A stretch of DNA of 64,000 bases, taken from NCBI RefSeq assembly GCF_022878925.1, contig NZ_CP084629.1:831149-895148 (forward strand), written 5' to 3'. This document shows, piece after piece, positions 1 to 8,731 of the stretch (positions are counted from its first letter, which is position 1; the number at the start of each line of letters is the position of its first letter). The notes under the pieces were generated by a model that saw nothing but the letters and a program-made list of their open reading frames with translations, ran no database searches and was not told where the DNA came from. The translations under genes and the position numbers were made by a program. This stretch comes from Caballeronia sp. TF1N1. GTDB lineage: Bacteria; Pseudomonadota; Gammaproteobacteria; Burkholderiales; Burkholderiaceae.

Positions 1-582
1 CCCGAAGACATCGAGGCGATCGAAGCGGATATCGCACGTGCATCCGTGTTCGTCACACAACTCGAACAGCCGCTGCCCGCTGCGCGTCGTGGTCTCGAAC
101 TCGCGCGCAAGCATGGCGTGACAACGGTGTTCAATCCCGCGCCGGCGCTTCCGCTCACCGACGACATCTATCCGCTCTGCGACTACATCACGCCCAATGA
201 AACTGAAGCAACCGCGCTCACGGGCGTGGCGATCGAATCGGTCGATGACGCTCGCCGCGCAGCGGATGTCTTGCTCAAGAAGGGCGCGCGTGCGGTGATC
301 GTCACGCTCGGAGAAAAGGGCGCATTGCTCCACACGTCCGGAGGCAAATCCGAACTCGTGCCGGCCTTCGATTGCGGCCGTGTAGTCGAGACCGCAGGCG
401 CGGGCGATGGCTTCACAGGCGGCTTCGCAGCGGCGCTTGCACGCGGCGATTCGGCGCTGGCTGCCGTGCGCTTCGGTTGCGCGCTGGCGAGCCTTTCGGT
501 GACGCGCGCGGGCACCGCTCCGTCGATGCCGCGTCTCGATGAAATCAACGCTGTGCTCGGCGAAAGGAGCGAGGTGCGATGA
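1..582 (+). CDS. PfkB-family sugar kinase (ribokinase-like), 3' part
   Basis: The window opens inside this gene: the frame is open from base 1 and only the C-terminal 193 residues are present. The PfkB signature is clear near the end (ETAGAGDGFTGGFAAAL), with the GAGD anion hole and its catalytic Asp; the upstream stretch NPAPALPL and the ITPNETEA segment are typical of ribokinase-type enzymes. It would phosphorylate the sugar brought in by the ABC importer encoded immediately downstream. Its stop overlaps the start of the permease by 4 bases (ATGA), so the two are translationally coupled. The exact sugar cannot be read from this fragment. Confidence 0.9.
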   Translation, partial: PEDIEAIEADIARASVFVTQLEQPLPAARRGLELARKHGVTTVFNPAPALPLTDDIYPLCDYITPNETEATALTGVAIESVDDARRAADVLLKKGARAVIVTLGEKGALLHTSGGKSELVPAFDCGRVVETAGAGDGFTGGFAAALARGDSALAAVRFGCALASLSVTRAGTAPSMPRLDEINAVLGERSEVR

Positions 583-1622
583 AGGGATCGAAGTGGCTCG
601 CCGATCGCCAGCTGAACTTTCTGGTCGGCGTGAACTTGCTGGTCGTGATCATCGCGACATGGCTTTCCAAAGGACAGTTTCTCGACATCGACAATCTTCA
701 GTCGATGGGCGGACAATTGCCCGAACTCGGGCTGCTCGCACTCGGCATCATGCTGTCGATGGTGTCGGGCAATGGCGGGATCGATCTGTCCGGAGTGGGG
801 CTCGCGAATTTGTCTGGCATGGTCGCGGCAATGTTGCTGCCGCAAATGGTCTCGGGCGACGATTCACCGGCGCTCTATACCGGCGTGTTCGTATGCATCG
901 TCGTGGCAATGGGTGCGCTTGGCGGTATCCTAAATGGCGTGGTGATCGCGAAGCTGAGGCTCACGCCCATTCTCTGCACGCTCGGCACGCAACTGCTATT
1001 CACGGGTATCGCGGTGGTGCTGAGTAACGGTGCTTCGGTGCGGGTGGAATATGTCGATCCGCTTTCCAGCATCGGTAACGGCACCTTCCTGCAAGTACCC
1101 ATATCGTTGTGGATTTTCGTCGCCGCCGTCTTGTTGCTCGGTTGGATACTGAAGCGCACGCCGTTCGGTCTGCGGCTGTATCTCATGGGCACGAATCCGA
1201 AGGCCGCGTTTTATGCGGGCATTCCGCGCACGCGCATGCTGATCGTCACGTATGGTCTTTGCGGCGTGCTTGCATCGCTTGCCGGACTCATCAGCGCGAC
1301 GCATACGTCGAGCGCGAAATGGGATTACGGCAATTCGTATTTGCTGATCGCAATCCTCATCGCGGTCATGGGCGGCGTGAATCCCGCTGGCGGCTATGGA
1401 CGTATAGTCTGCGTCTTTCTTGCCGCGACCGTCTTGCAGTTTCTGTCGAGCCTGTTCAATCTGCTCGGCGTGTCGCAATTCTTCGGTGACTGCGCGTGGG
1501 GTTTCTTGCTGCTTGCATCGCTTGCATTCGCAGGTGGCGAACGCGTGCGCGCAATCTTCGGTATAGGCGGCGCGAAGCCTTCCAGCAAGGTGCCGCAACC
1601 GCCCGCATCGACCGGACGTTGA
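579..1622 (+). CDS. Sugar ABC transporter permease (RbsC/LsrC type)
   Basis: This 347-residue protein is hydrophobic throughout, with about nine to ten predicted membrane segments, and belongs to the BPD_transp_2 family of ribose, xylose and AI-2 type permeases. The start overlaps the kinase stop (ATGA). Family hallmarks include the NGGIDLSGVGLANLSG segment, the LGTQLLFTGIAVVLSNG stretch and the GGVNPAGGYGRI loop near the C-terminus. It should form the channel together with the second permease at 4272-5333, since two different permeases in one operon suggests a heterodimer. The last 20 residues are polar and probably cytoplasmic. Confidence 0.9.
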   Translation: MKGSKWLADRQLNFLVGVNLLVVIIATWLSKGQFLDIDNLQSMGGQLPELGLLALGIMLSMVSGNGGIDLSGVGLANLSGMVAAMLLPQMVSGDDSPALYTGVFVCIVVAMGALGGILNGVVIAKLRLTPILCTLGTQLLFTGIAVVLSNGASVRVEYVDPLSSIGNGTFLQVPISLWIFVAAVLLLGWILKRTPFGLRLYLMGTNPKAAFYAGIPRTRMLIVTYGLCGVLASLAGLISATHTSSAKWDYGNSYLLIAILIAVMGGVNPAGGYGRIVCVFLAATVLQFLSSLFNLLGVSQFFGDCAWGFLLLASLAFAGGERVRAIFGIGGAKPSSKVPQPPASTGR

Positions 1623-1685
1623 AACGCTTTTATTTCCCCGTGATTCATAAAGAGACCAAGTGACAGAGGCAAAGGAGACAGCACA

Positions 1686-2690
1686 ATGAAACTCAAGAAA
1701 ATCACCGCCGCGCTCACGGCAATCGCGCTTGCGGCAGGAGCCATTGCAGCCGCGCAAGCTGCGAACAACGAGACCATCGTGACGGTCGTTAAAGTGACCG
1801 GCATCAACTGGTTCAATCGCATGGACGAAGGCGTAAAGCAGTTCGGCAAGGACAATCCGAACATCTCCGTGTATCAGACAGGTCCGGGGCGTGCCGATGC
1901 CGCGCAACAGCTGAAGATCATCGAAGACTTGATCGCGAAGAAAGTCACGGCGATTGCAGTCGTGCCGTATGATCCGCCGACGCTCGAACCCGCGCTCAAG
2001 AAGGCGATGGATCGCGGCATCAAGGTCGTCACGCATGAAGCGGACAACGCGAAGAACACCATGGTGGATATCGAAGCGTTCGATAACACTGCCTACGGTG
2101 CGGGCTTGAACGAACGTCTTGCGAAGTGCATGGGAAGCCAGGGTAAGTGAGCCGTGCTGGTGGGCTCGCTCGGCAGCCGCTCGCAAGTGCAATGGGCCGA
2201 TGGCGGTATCGGCAATGCAAAGGCCAAGTATCCGAAAATGGATCTGGTCGAGCCGAAGCTTGAAACGAATAACGACGGCGAGCGTGCTTATCAGGTCGCG
2301 AAGGAAGTGCTGCGCAAGCATCCGGATCTGACGGGCTTTCAGGGCTCGTCGTCGCTGGATGTGATCGGCATTGGCCGTGCAGTGGAAGAAGCGGGCAAGG
2401 TCGGCAAGATCTGCGTGTATGGCACGGGCCTGCCGACTGAAGCAGGCAAGTTCCTCGAAAGCGGAGCGGTCAACGGCATCGCGTTCTGGGACCCGAAGCT
2501 CGCCGGTCTCGCAATGAACAAGGTCGCGCAGATGTTGGTGGAAGGCAAGACCATCGACAACGGTACGGACCTCGGCATCACCGGATACAACAAAGTCACC
2601 GTGAGCAAGGGCCCGGGCAAGGGTGTGATCGTGCGCGGTACCGGTTGGGTTGATGTCGACAAGACCAACTACAAGCAGTATCCGTTCTGA
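1686..2690 (+). pseudogene. Sugar ABC periplasmic binding protein, interrupted by in-frame TGA
   Basis: A strong ribosome site (AAAGGAGA) precedes ATG 1686, and the first 29 residues form a Sec signal peptide ending AAAQA. The rest is a Peripla_BP_4 (RbsB/AI-2 type) binding protein. A TGA at 2148-2150, after MGSQGK, stops the frame after 154 residues; without any shift the frame resumes as VLVGSLGSRSQVQWADGG and runs to 2690, giving the usual length of about 334 residues. The break falls between the two lobes. Everything else is intact, so this is a very recent nonsense mutation or a sequencing error. A GTG at 2154 could start the second half, but it would lack a signal peptide. Confidence 0.85.
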
Positions 2691-2745
2691 TGTGACGTAC
2701 GCGGCGCGTGGTTCATTGCCGCGCGCTGCCTGCTTTCTATAAGCC

Positions 2746-4275
2746 ATGACCAAAGAGACACCGCTCCTCGAAGTCGTCGATATTCATAAGCGTTTCACAG
2801 GCGTTTATGCGCTGCGTGGCGTGAGCCTCTCGTTTGAACGCGGGCAGATCTATCATCTGCTCGGCGAGAACGGCTGCGGCAAGAGCACGCTCATCAAGAT
2901 CATCTCGGGTGCGCAACCGCCCGATGAAGGCGAACTCGTGATCGAAGGCGTGAGACATGCGCGGCTATCGCCGCTCGAATCGCTTTCCGCGGGTATCGAG
3001 ACCGTTTATCAAGACTTGTCGCTGCTGCCGAACATGAACGTGGCGGAGAATGTCGCGCTCACATCCGAGCTTGCCGAACACAACGGCAAGCTCGCGCGCA
3101 CGTTCGATCGCCGCGCGCTTGCCGAAACCGCTGCACGGGCGCTGGAAGCCGTGGGCTTGCCGGGCGATGCGGATTTTCAGAAGACCTTGATCGAGCAATT
3201 GCCGCTCGCCACGCGGCAGCTCGTGGCAATCGCACGCGCCATTGCCAGCGAAGCGAAGTTCGTCATCATGGACGAGCCCACCACGTCGCTCACGCAAAAG
3301 GAAGTGGACAATCTCATCGCCGTGCTCGCGCGTTTGCGTGCCGACGGCGTCGCCGTGCTGTTCGTGAGTCACAAGCTCGACGAGTGCTACGCAATCGGCG
3401 GCGAAGTGATCGTGCTGCGCGATGGTCAGAAAATGGCGCAAGGTCCTATCGAAAACTATACGAAGGCGCAGATCAGCGAGCTTATGACGGGCAAGCATCT
3501 TTCAACCGAGCGCTATCGCGCGCAAGGGGAAGAAGGCGCATCGCAGATCGTGCTCGACGTGCAGGCGCTCGGACGCAAAGGCCAGTTCGCCGATGTATCG
3601 TTCAAGCTGCACAAGGGCGAGATACTCGGTGTGACGGGGCTGCTCGATTCGGGCCGTAACGAACTCGCGCGTGCACTGGCAGGTGTCGCGCCCGCCGACA
3701 TGGGCACGGTCACGCTCGACGGCATGCGCGTGCGCCTGCAAACGCCGGCGGATGCGAAGACGCAACGCATAGGCTATGTCCCGGAAGACCGCCTGAACGA
3801 AGGGCTTTTTCTCGACAAACCGATTCGCGATAACGTCGTGACCGCGATGATTTCGAGCCTGCGGGACCGCTTCGGTCAGATCGATCGCAAGCGCGCGCAG
3901 GAGCTTGCCGAGCGCACCGTGAAGGACTTGCAGATCGCCACGCCCGACGTCGACAAGCCCGTGCAATCTCTTTCGGGCGGCAATCAGCAACGCGTGTTGA
4001 TCGGGCGGTGGCTTGCCATCGATCCGCGCGTGCTGATCCTGCACGGGCCGACTGTCGGTGTCGACGTGGGATCGAAGGACATCATTTACCGCATCATGCA
4101 GCGGCTTTCCAAGGAGGGCATCGGCATCATTTTGATCAGCGACGACTTGCCCGAACTGCTGCAAAACTGCGACCGTATCTTGATGATGAAGAAGGGCCGG
4201 ATTTCGAGCGAGTATCGCGCGGATCGTCTGAGCGAGGCCGAGCTTTATCACGCGTTACTTTCAGAGGCAGCATGA
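2746..4275 (+). CDS. Sugar ABC transporter ATP-binding protein, two ABC domains (RbsA type)
   Basis: The 509-residue protein contains two tandem nucleotide-binding domains. The first has Walker A GENGCGKST (residues 40-48), the signature region LPLATRQLVAIARA and Walker B FVIMDEPTTSL. The second has a degenerate Walker A (GLLDSGRNE) but an intact signature LSGGNQQRVLIGRWL, as is normal for RbsA/MglA proteins. Its role is to power import through the two permeases. Its stop overlaps the next permease start (ATGA at 4272-4275). Confidence 0.95.
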   Translation: MTKETPLLEVVDIHKRFTGVYALRGVSLSFERGQIYHLLGENGCGKSTLIKIISGAQPPDEGELVIEGVRHARLSPLESLSAGIETVYQDLSLLPNMNVAENVALTSELAEHNGKLARTFDRRALAETAARALEAVGLPGDADFQKTLIEQLPLATRQLVAIARAIASEAKFVIMDEPTTSLTQKEVDNLIAVLARLRADGVAVLFVSHKLDECYAIGGEVIVLRDGQKMAQGPIENYTKAQISELMTGKHLSTERYRAQGEEGASQIVLDVQALGRKGQFADVSFKLHKGEILGVTGLLDSGRNELARALAGVAPADMGTVTLDGMRVRLQTPADAKTQRIGYVPEDRLNEGLFLDKPIRDNVVTAMISSLRDRFGQIDRKRAQELAERTVKDLQIATPDVDKPVQSLSGGNQQRVLIGRWLAIDPRVLILHGPTVGVDVGSKDIIYRIMQRLSKEGIGIILISDDLPELLQNCDRILMMKKGRISSEYRADRLSEAELYHALLSEAA

Positions 4276-5333
4276 GTATGAGCGAATCCATCCGCCGCAC
4301 GGGAAGCGAGCCGGTGCCGCAAGCCGTGAGCGACGTCGCGCCGCGCGTGCGCAAGGGCAGTCTTTATGCGCGGCTGATGCGCAATCCCGAGTGGTTCACC
4401 CTAGGTCTTATTCTCGTGACGTGTCTGATCGTGGGTGGCCTGAACCCGCGGTTCTTCCAATTCGCCACGTTGTTCGACTTGTTGCATTCGGCGACCACCG
4501 TATCGCTCTTTGCGCTGGGCACGCTCGTCGTGCTGGCTTCGGGAGGTATCGACGTGTCGTTCACGGCAATAGCGGCACTCACGATGTATTCGATCACCAA
4601 GGCCGTATTCGCTTGGTGGCCGGAGTGTCCGTTTGCGTTGATACTCATTGCGGGCGCGCTGGGCGGCGTCTTGCTTGGCATCATCAATGGCATGCTCGTG
4701 CATCGGTTGAAGGCGCCTTCGCTGATCGTGACGATCGGCACGCAGTATTTGTATCGCGGCTTGTTGCTGACTTTCGTGGGCACGCAGTTCTTCATGAACA
4801 TTCCGCACAGCATGGATACGTTCGGACGCCTGCCGCTCTTCTTCTATCACACGTCCGATGGTTTGCGTGCCGTGTTGCCGGTCTCCGTGCTCGCGCTCGT
4901 GATCGCGGCGGTCGTCACATGGTGGCTGCTCAATCGCACGATGATGGGTCGCGGCGTCTATGCGATGGGCGGCAGTCTCACCATCGCCGAACGGCTCGGT
5001 TACAACCTGCGCGCGATCCATCTGTTCGTGTTCGGCTATACGGGATTGCTTGCGGGCGTCGCGGGCATTCTGCATGTATCGACCAACCGGCTTGCCAATC
5101 CTTTCGACTTGGTCGGCACGGAACTCGATGTGATCGCCGCCGTGATTTTGGGCGGCGCACGCATAACCGGTGGTACGGGAACGGTGGTGGGCACGTTGCT
5201 CGGCGTCGTGCTCGTGACGCTCATCAACAGCGTGCTGATTCTGGTGGGCGTGCCGAGCACTTGGCAGAAGGTGATCATCGGCGCATTCATTCTCGTCGCA
5301 GGGACGTTGTTCGCGCTCGGACGACGGCAGTAG
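4272..5333 (+). CDS. Second sugar ABC transporter permease (RbsC type)
   Basis: ATG 4272 overlaps the ATPase stop by four bases, which fixes the start and gives 353 residues. A polar N-terminal tail of about 40 residues precedes roughly nine to ten membrane spans. Family features include ASGGIDVSFTAIAAL, the TIGTQYLYRG stretch and the GGARITGGTGTVVGTLLG loop typical of BPD_transp_2 permeases. It is clearly different from the permease at 579-1622. The operon therefore encodes kinase, permease, binding protein, ATPase and permease, and ends at the terminator at 5361-5389. Confidence 0.93.
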   Translation: MSMSESIRRTGSEPVPQAVSDVAPRVRKGSLYARLMRNPEWFTLGLILVTCLIVGGLNPRFFQFATLFDLLHSATTVSLFALGTLVVLASGGIDVSFTAIAALTMYSITKAVFAWWPECPFALILIAGALGGVLLGIINGMLVHRLKAPSLIVTIGTQYLYRGLLLTFVGTQFFMNIPHSMDTFGRLPLFFYHTSDGLRAVLPVSVLALVIAAVVTWWLLNRTMMGRGVYAMGGSLTIAERLGYNLRAIHLFVFGYTGLLAGVAGILHVSTNRLANPFDLVGTELDVIAAVILGGARITGGTGTVVGTLLGVVLVTLINSVLILVGVPSTWQKVIIGAFILVAGTLFALGRRQ

Positions 5334-5360
5334 TGGGTTGGTCGTTCAGAAGCCGCAGAG

Positions 5361-5389
5361 AGCCCGCATAGCGTTTTGCGGGCTTTTTT
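5361..5389 (+). terminator. Rho-independent terminator of the sugar ABC operon
   Basis: AGCCCGCA (5361-5368) pairs perfectly with TGCGGGCT (5377-5384) around an 8-base loop and is followed by six T residues on the plus strand. It lies 27 bases after the permease stop and just touches the stop codon of the convergent DeoR gene (5388-5390). No T run follows it on the minus strand, so it should mainly stop plus-strand transcription. Confidence 0.88.
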
Positions 5390-6113
5390 ACGCGTGCTTG
5401 CGTCTGCGCTGCCCTTCCTCGGTGATGACCGAGTCGAACTCGGAAATCTGCGAGAAGCGCACGGCCTTGACCTTGCCGAGCTTGCTTGCATCGACGACGA
5501 GATGGCGCTCCACCGCGCTTGCCATGGCCGCCTGCTTGATGGCCACTTCGTGAAAGTTCCAGCACGTCACACCGCGCGCTTCATCCACGCCACCCGCCGA
5601 CATGAACGCCTTGTTGATGCCCATACGCCTCAGCGTCTCGACGCTTTCATCGCTCGCAAACGATTCGGATGACGGCACATAGACGCCACCAAGAAGGATC
5701 AGCCGGACATTGGGCTTGCGGCGCAGAATCTCGGCCACGTTGAGCGAATAGCACACGACGGTGAGATGCATGTCCGTGGGAATCTGCCGCGCGAGCGTGG
5801 TGAGCGTGGTGCCGCAATCGATGAAGATGGTCTCGCTATCGGTAAGCAGATGCGCGGCATGGCTCGATGCAATCGCCTTGGCCTGAGCGAAGTGATCCTT
5901 TTCTTCCTCGATGGTATAGCCCGCTGCATTGGGCAAATCCGCCGCGCTGACGATATAGCCGCCGAGGTAAGTGAATTGACCGGGATGCGCTGCGATATCG
6001 CGGCGAACGGTCATCTCGGAGACGCCTAGCAAGGCGGCTGCATCGCGCAAGCGCATCACGTTCTGCTTTTCGAGTGCGCTTGAGAGCACGCGCAGGCGTT
6101 CGGGTTTGGCCAT
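5388..6113 (-). CDS. DeoR-family transcriptional regulator
   Basis: The 241-residue protein starts MAKPERLRVLSSALEKQ and carries an N-terminal DeoR winged helix-turn-helix (LRDAAALLGVSEMTVRRDI, about residues 22-40). The C-terminal sensor domain follows, with the IFIDCGTTLTTLARQ motif that binds phosphosugar effectors, LGGVY and a C-terminal VVDASKLGKVK segment. DeoR regulators usually repress a neighbouring sugar operon and respond to its phosphorylated intermediate; the product of the PfkB kinase at the window start is the natural candidate effector. It converges on the ABC operon, so any regulation must act at a promoter upstream of the window. Confidence 0.93.
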   Translation of the reverse strand: MAKPERLRVLSSALEKQNVMRLRDAAALLGVSEMTVRRDIAAHPGQFTYLGGYIVSAADLPNAAGYTIEEEKDHFAQAKAIASSHAAHLLTDSETIFIDCGTTLTTLARQIPTDMHLTVVCYSLNVAEILRRKPNVRLILLGGVYVPSSESFASDESVETLRRMGINKAFMSAGGVDEARGVTCWNFHEVAIKQAAMASAVERHLVVDASKLGKVKAVRFSQISEFDSVITEEGQRRRKHA

Positions 6114-6302
6114 CGGCTTACGGCTTTTGTGCGGTGTTAGGTTTTAGTCGTGGGTTGAAAGGATTATAACAATGCGGACCAGCGTGTGAACGCCGGCGCG
6201 GGTAAGTACGGGGTCGTCCATATGGCCAAGCAGTCGAGTGAGCGTTAATTATCGGGCGCTCTACGCTATATTCTTGCTCCTCCAAGTACTGACCAAACCG
6301 CA

Positions 6303-7286
6303 ATGTCCGAACCGCTCTCCGATGACGCACGACTGGCCGCCGCCATTGACCGCCTGAAAGTCGAATTCCCGAAAACGCGCGAGCTCTACCGGGAAGTCTG
6401 CACGCTCCTGTTCTTTCGATTCGGCGTGCCGCCGACGGCCAATCGCCTTTACAGCCTGGTTCGGCGCGGCACCATGAGCACGCCGGCATCGGTGCTGGGC
6501 GAGTTCTGGGCCGAGTTGCGAGAAAAGAGCCGGGTACGCATCGAGCATCCGGACCTGCCGCCGGATTTGAGCGATGCCGCTGGCGAACTCATCGGCACGC
6601 TTTGGACGCGCGCAACTACGTCGGCACAGGCCGAACTCAACGCGCAACGCGAAGAGCTTGACGCGCAACGCACCGAGGCCGAGCAGAAGGTAGTTGCGGC
6701 GCGCGAGGAACTGGGGCGCATGGAAACGACGCTGGAACAGCGCACGATTGCATTGTCGGCGGCACAGGCCGAGATTCGCGAGTTGGAGCGGCAACGCGCC
6801 GAAGACGCGGCCACGCGAAAGGCAGTCGATGCCGAAATCAAACGGCTCAACGACGAAGCAAGCGCACGCGCCCGAGAACTGGACAAGGTGCGCGAAGGCT
6901 TTTCGCGCGATCTCGAGAAGCTGCGCGAAGCGGCGAGCCGCGCCGAGGAGCGTTTGAGAGCATCGGAGAAACGCGCGCTGCTCGAAATCGATCGCGAACG
7001 CAGCGTCACGGCCAAGCTTCAAAAGGAACTGGCCGAGGCGGTCAAACGGGCCGACAAGCGCGATGTGGACCATCGCCGTGCCGTCGATGTCTTGCAAGCG
7101 CAAGTTGGCGACGGCCGTCATCATGCCGGCGTGCTCCAAGGCAAACTGGCCGCGCTGGAAACGGCGCATGCGTCGTTGAAAGACGAGCTCAAGTCGATGC
7201 GTGATATCGATAAGACGACGCCCAAGCGTGCGACGCGTAAGCCCGCGGTTAAAAAGACCGTCGCGGCACGCAAGAAAGGCGGCTAA
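6303..7286 (+). CDS. KfrA-like DNA-binding coiled-coil protein
   Basis: The N-terminal 110 residues resemble the KfrA_N DNA-binding domain (GVPPTANRLYSLVRRGTMS, then VLGEFWAELREKSRVRIEHP). Residues about 115-300 are an uninterrupted charged helix of coiled-coil type, rich in A, E, R, K and Q. The tail (TPKRATRKPAVKKTVAARKK) is basic and histone H1-like. KfrA of IncP plasmids is an autoregulated DNA-binding filament protein associated with partition functions; chromosomal homologues occur in Burkholderiaceae. The gene stands alone, divergent from deoR. No ParA/ParB or replication gene is near, so a partition role is only inference. Confidence 0.78.
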   Translation: MSEPLSDDARLAAAIDRLKVEFPKTRELYREVCTLLFFRFGVPPTANRLYSLVRRGTMSTPASVLGEFWAELREKSRVRIEHPDLPPDLSDAAGELIGTLWTRATTSAQAELNAQREELDAQRTEAEQKVVAAREELGRMETTLEQRTIALSAAQAEIRELERQRAEDAATRKAVDAEIKRLNDEASARARELDKVREGFSRDLEKLREAASRAEERLRASEKRALLEIDRERSVTAKLQKELAEAVKRADKRDVDHRRAVDVLQAQVGDGRHHAGVLQGKLAALETAHASLKDELKSMRDIDKTTPKRATRKPAVKKTVAARKKGG

Positions 7287-7463
7287 AGCCTTCAGTGCGC
7301 GTCGTGAGTCAGCTCCCGCCAATCCGATGCCAACGCAAGGAGGGTGTCTGCGCGCATCCGCATGAACAACAATGGCTTCCATCGCAAACGTTTCGGGAGC
7401 CAGCATGTCAGCACGCATTCAAGCCTCTTCCGTCGACGCATACGCCACGCGTGGGAGCTAGCC

Positions 7464-8087
7464 GTGACTACCGCCACCTGGCTTGCCTTCTCCATTGCAA
7501 CGCTCGCCGCCACGGGCTCCCCGGGCCCCAATGCCATGCTCGTCGTGCGCAATACCGTGCGTCACGGACTGTATGCCGCGCTCTTCACGGTCTCGGGCAA
7601 TCTGTGTTCGCGCTTCGTCATGGCAAGCGGCGTCATGCTCGGCTTGAGCGCCTTGCTCAACGCATCGCCGTGGCTTGTCATCGGTCTGCGGCTAGCGGGC
7701 GCGCTCTATCTGATCTGGCTCGGCATACGCGCCATGCGTGGACAGGGCCCACAAGCCGCGGTCACGCATGTGACGCCGCACGTCAGGCAGCCTTGTCTGC
7801 GCATCTTTCTTGAGGCCGCTACGGTATCGCTCGTCAATCCGAACACGCTCGGCTTCTTCGCGGCCGCCGTGCCTCAGCTAGTCGATCTGCATACGCCGAT
7901 ACTGCCGCAACTCGCCACGCTCATCTCGATCGATACGACCGTGGTGCTCACTGTGATGTCGACTTACGCGTTCGTCACGCATGCCGTGCATCGGCGTATC
8001 ACGAGCCACAGCCGTCTCATGATGATTCGGCGCGGCGGCGGTGCTGCGTTGGTTATCGTCGGACTCACGATGCTGCCGCTTCGTTGA
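7464..8087 (+). CDS. LysE-family amino acid exporter
   Basis: GTG 7464 preceded by GGGAG gives 207 residues, the normal LysE/RhtB size; the longer frame from 7344 would add a basic, non-membrane extension. Six membrane spans are predictable, with the family motif GSPGPNAMLVV in the first and the SLVNPNTLGFF segment in the fourth. Proteins of this family export amino acids or related small metabolites by proton exchange. It is a single gene, with no obvious partner, lying 187 bases upstream of the sigma-54 dependent operon. Confidence 0.85.
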   Translation: MTTATWLAFSIATLAATGSPGPNAMLVVRNTVRHGLYAALFTVSGNLCSRFVMASGVMLGLSALLNASPWLVIGLRLAGALYLIWLGIRAMRGQGPQAAVTHVTPHVRQPCLRIFLEAATVSLVNPNTLGFFAAAVPQLVDLHTPILPQLATLISIDTTVVLTVMSTYAFVTHAVHRRITSHSRLMMIRRGGGAALVIVGLTMLPLR

Positions 8088-8102
8088 TACGCACAATCTC
8101 GC

Positions 8103-8140
8103 ATCGAAACCCGTTAAGCAAAGCCGACGACCGTTTCGAT
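8103..8140. promoter_or_regulatory. Inverted repeat, candidate upstream activator site
   Basis: ATCGAAAC (8103-8110) and GTTTCGAT (8133-8140) form a perfect 8-bp inverted repeat with a 22-base spacer. It lies about 85-125 bases upstream of the -24/-12 promoter at 8226, the usual distance for an enhancer bound by a sigma-54 activator. The activator encoded at 12757-14613 is the obvious candidate ligand; binding itself is inference. Confidence 0.5.
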
Positions 8141-8225
8141 TTGCAACGTTAAGAATCTTTACGGTCAGCCCTTTCGATCATTCAGCGATTTGCGGTGAGT
8201 CCCGCCAGCCGGGGCTTTCGCATGA

Positions 8226-8243
8226 TTGGCCCAGCCCTTGCAT
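8226..8243 (+). promoter_or_regulatory. Sigma-54 (-24/-12) promoter of the acyl-CoA operon
   Basis: TTGGC (8226-8230) is followed, after exactly seven bases (CCAGCCC), by TTGCAT (8238-8243). TGGC-N7-TTGC is the invariant spacing of RpoN promoters. The expected start of transcription is near 8254, about 20 bases before the first ATG (8275). The operon ends with an RpoN-dependent activator gene nearby, which supports the call. Confidence 0.82.
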
Positions 8244-8274
8244 TGATAGCTCCGATAACAAACCGGAGCCGTCC

Positions 8275-8676
8275 ATGATCGAAGCAGGCCGAACCGCCAC
8301 GCTCACGCATACCGTCTCATCCGCCGATCTCGCCTCTGCTCACGCGCATGAAGCGGATGAGCGCTATCCCGACGTGCTATCCACGCCCGCATTGTTGTCC
8401 CTTATCGAGCGCGCCTGCGCGGAACTCATGCGCGACTCCCTGCGCGACGGGCAGCTCTCCGTGGGCGTCACCACGCATCTCAATCATCTCGCACCGACAC
8501 CACATGGCGCCGATGTCTCCGCCACCGCGACGTTTCGTGCAATCGAAGGCGCGCTGTACTGGTTCGACGTTGTCGCAGCCGATAACGGCGGCCCTGTCGG
8601 CAGCGCGAGCCATGCACGGGCCATCGTCGAGAGAAGCGTCATCGAGGCGCGCGCCGCGAAGCGCCGTTCGTCATGA
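8275..8676 (+). CDS. FlK-like hot-dog acyl-CoA thioesterase
   Basis: ATG 8275 gives a 133-residue hot-dog protein. It resembles the fluoroacetyl-CoA thioesterase FlK: the segment YPDVLSTPALLSLIERAC matches the FlK active-site helix, and HLNHLAPTPHG matches its VTHTAATPPG. The catalytic residues of FlK (Thr42, Glu50, His76) appear conserved as Thr37, Glu45 and His71. It probably hydrolyses a small or unusual acyl-CoA, either in the pathway or as a detoxifying step. It is the first gene after the sigma-54 promoter and lies 55 bases before the CoA ligase. The real substrate is unknown; fluoroacetyl-CoA is not implied. Confidence 0.78.
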   Translation: MIEAGRTATLTHTVSSADLASAHAHEADERYPDVLSTPALLSLIERACAELMRDSLRDGQLSVGVTTHLNHLAPTPHGADVSATATFRAIEGALYWFDVVAADNGGPVGSASHARAIVERSVIEARAAKRRSS

Positions 8677-8731
8677 GCGTGCCCGCCATAACGAAGAATT
8701 CGCGGCAAAGGCCGCTCAACCGAGGAAAGAC

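Noticed and set aside
2148..2150. Selenocysteine or programmed readthrough at the TGA of the binding protein
   Set aside because: No selenocysteine-type hairpin is evident after the codon, and binding proteins of this family are not selenoproteins. A nonsense mutation or sequencing error is simpler.
996..2753. A 585-codon open frame on the minus strand across the permease and binding-protein genes
   Set aside because: It is antisense to two strong family matches, rich in Arg and His, and shows no domain. High-GC DNA commonly yields such shadows.
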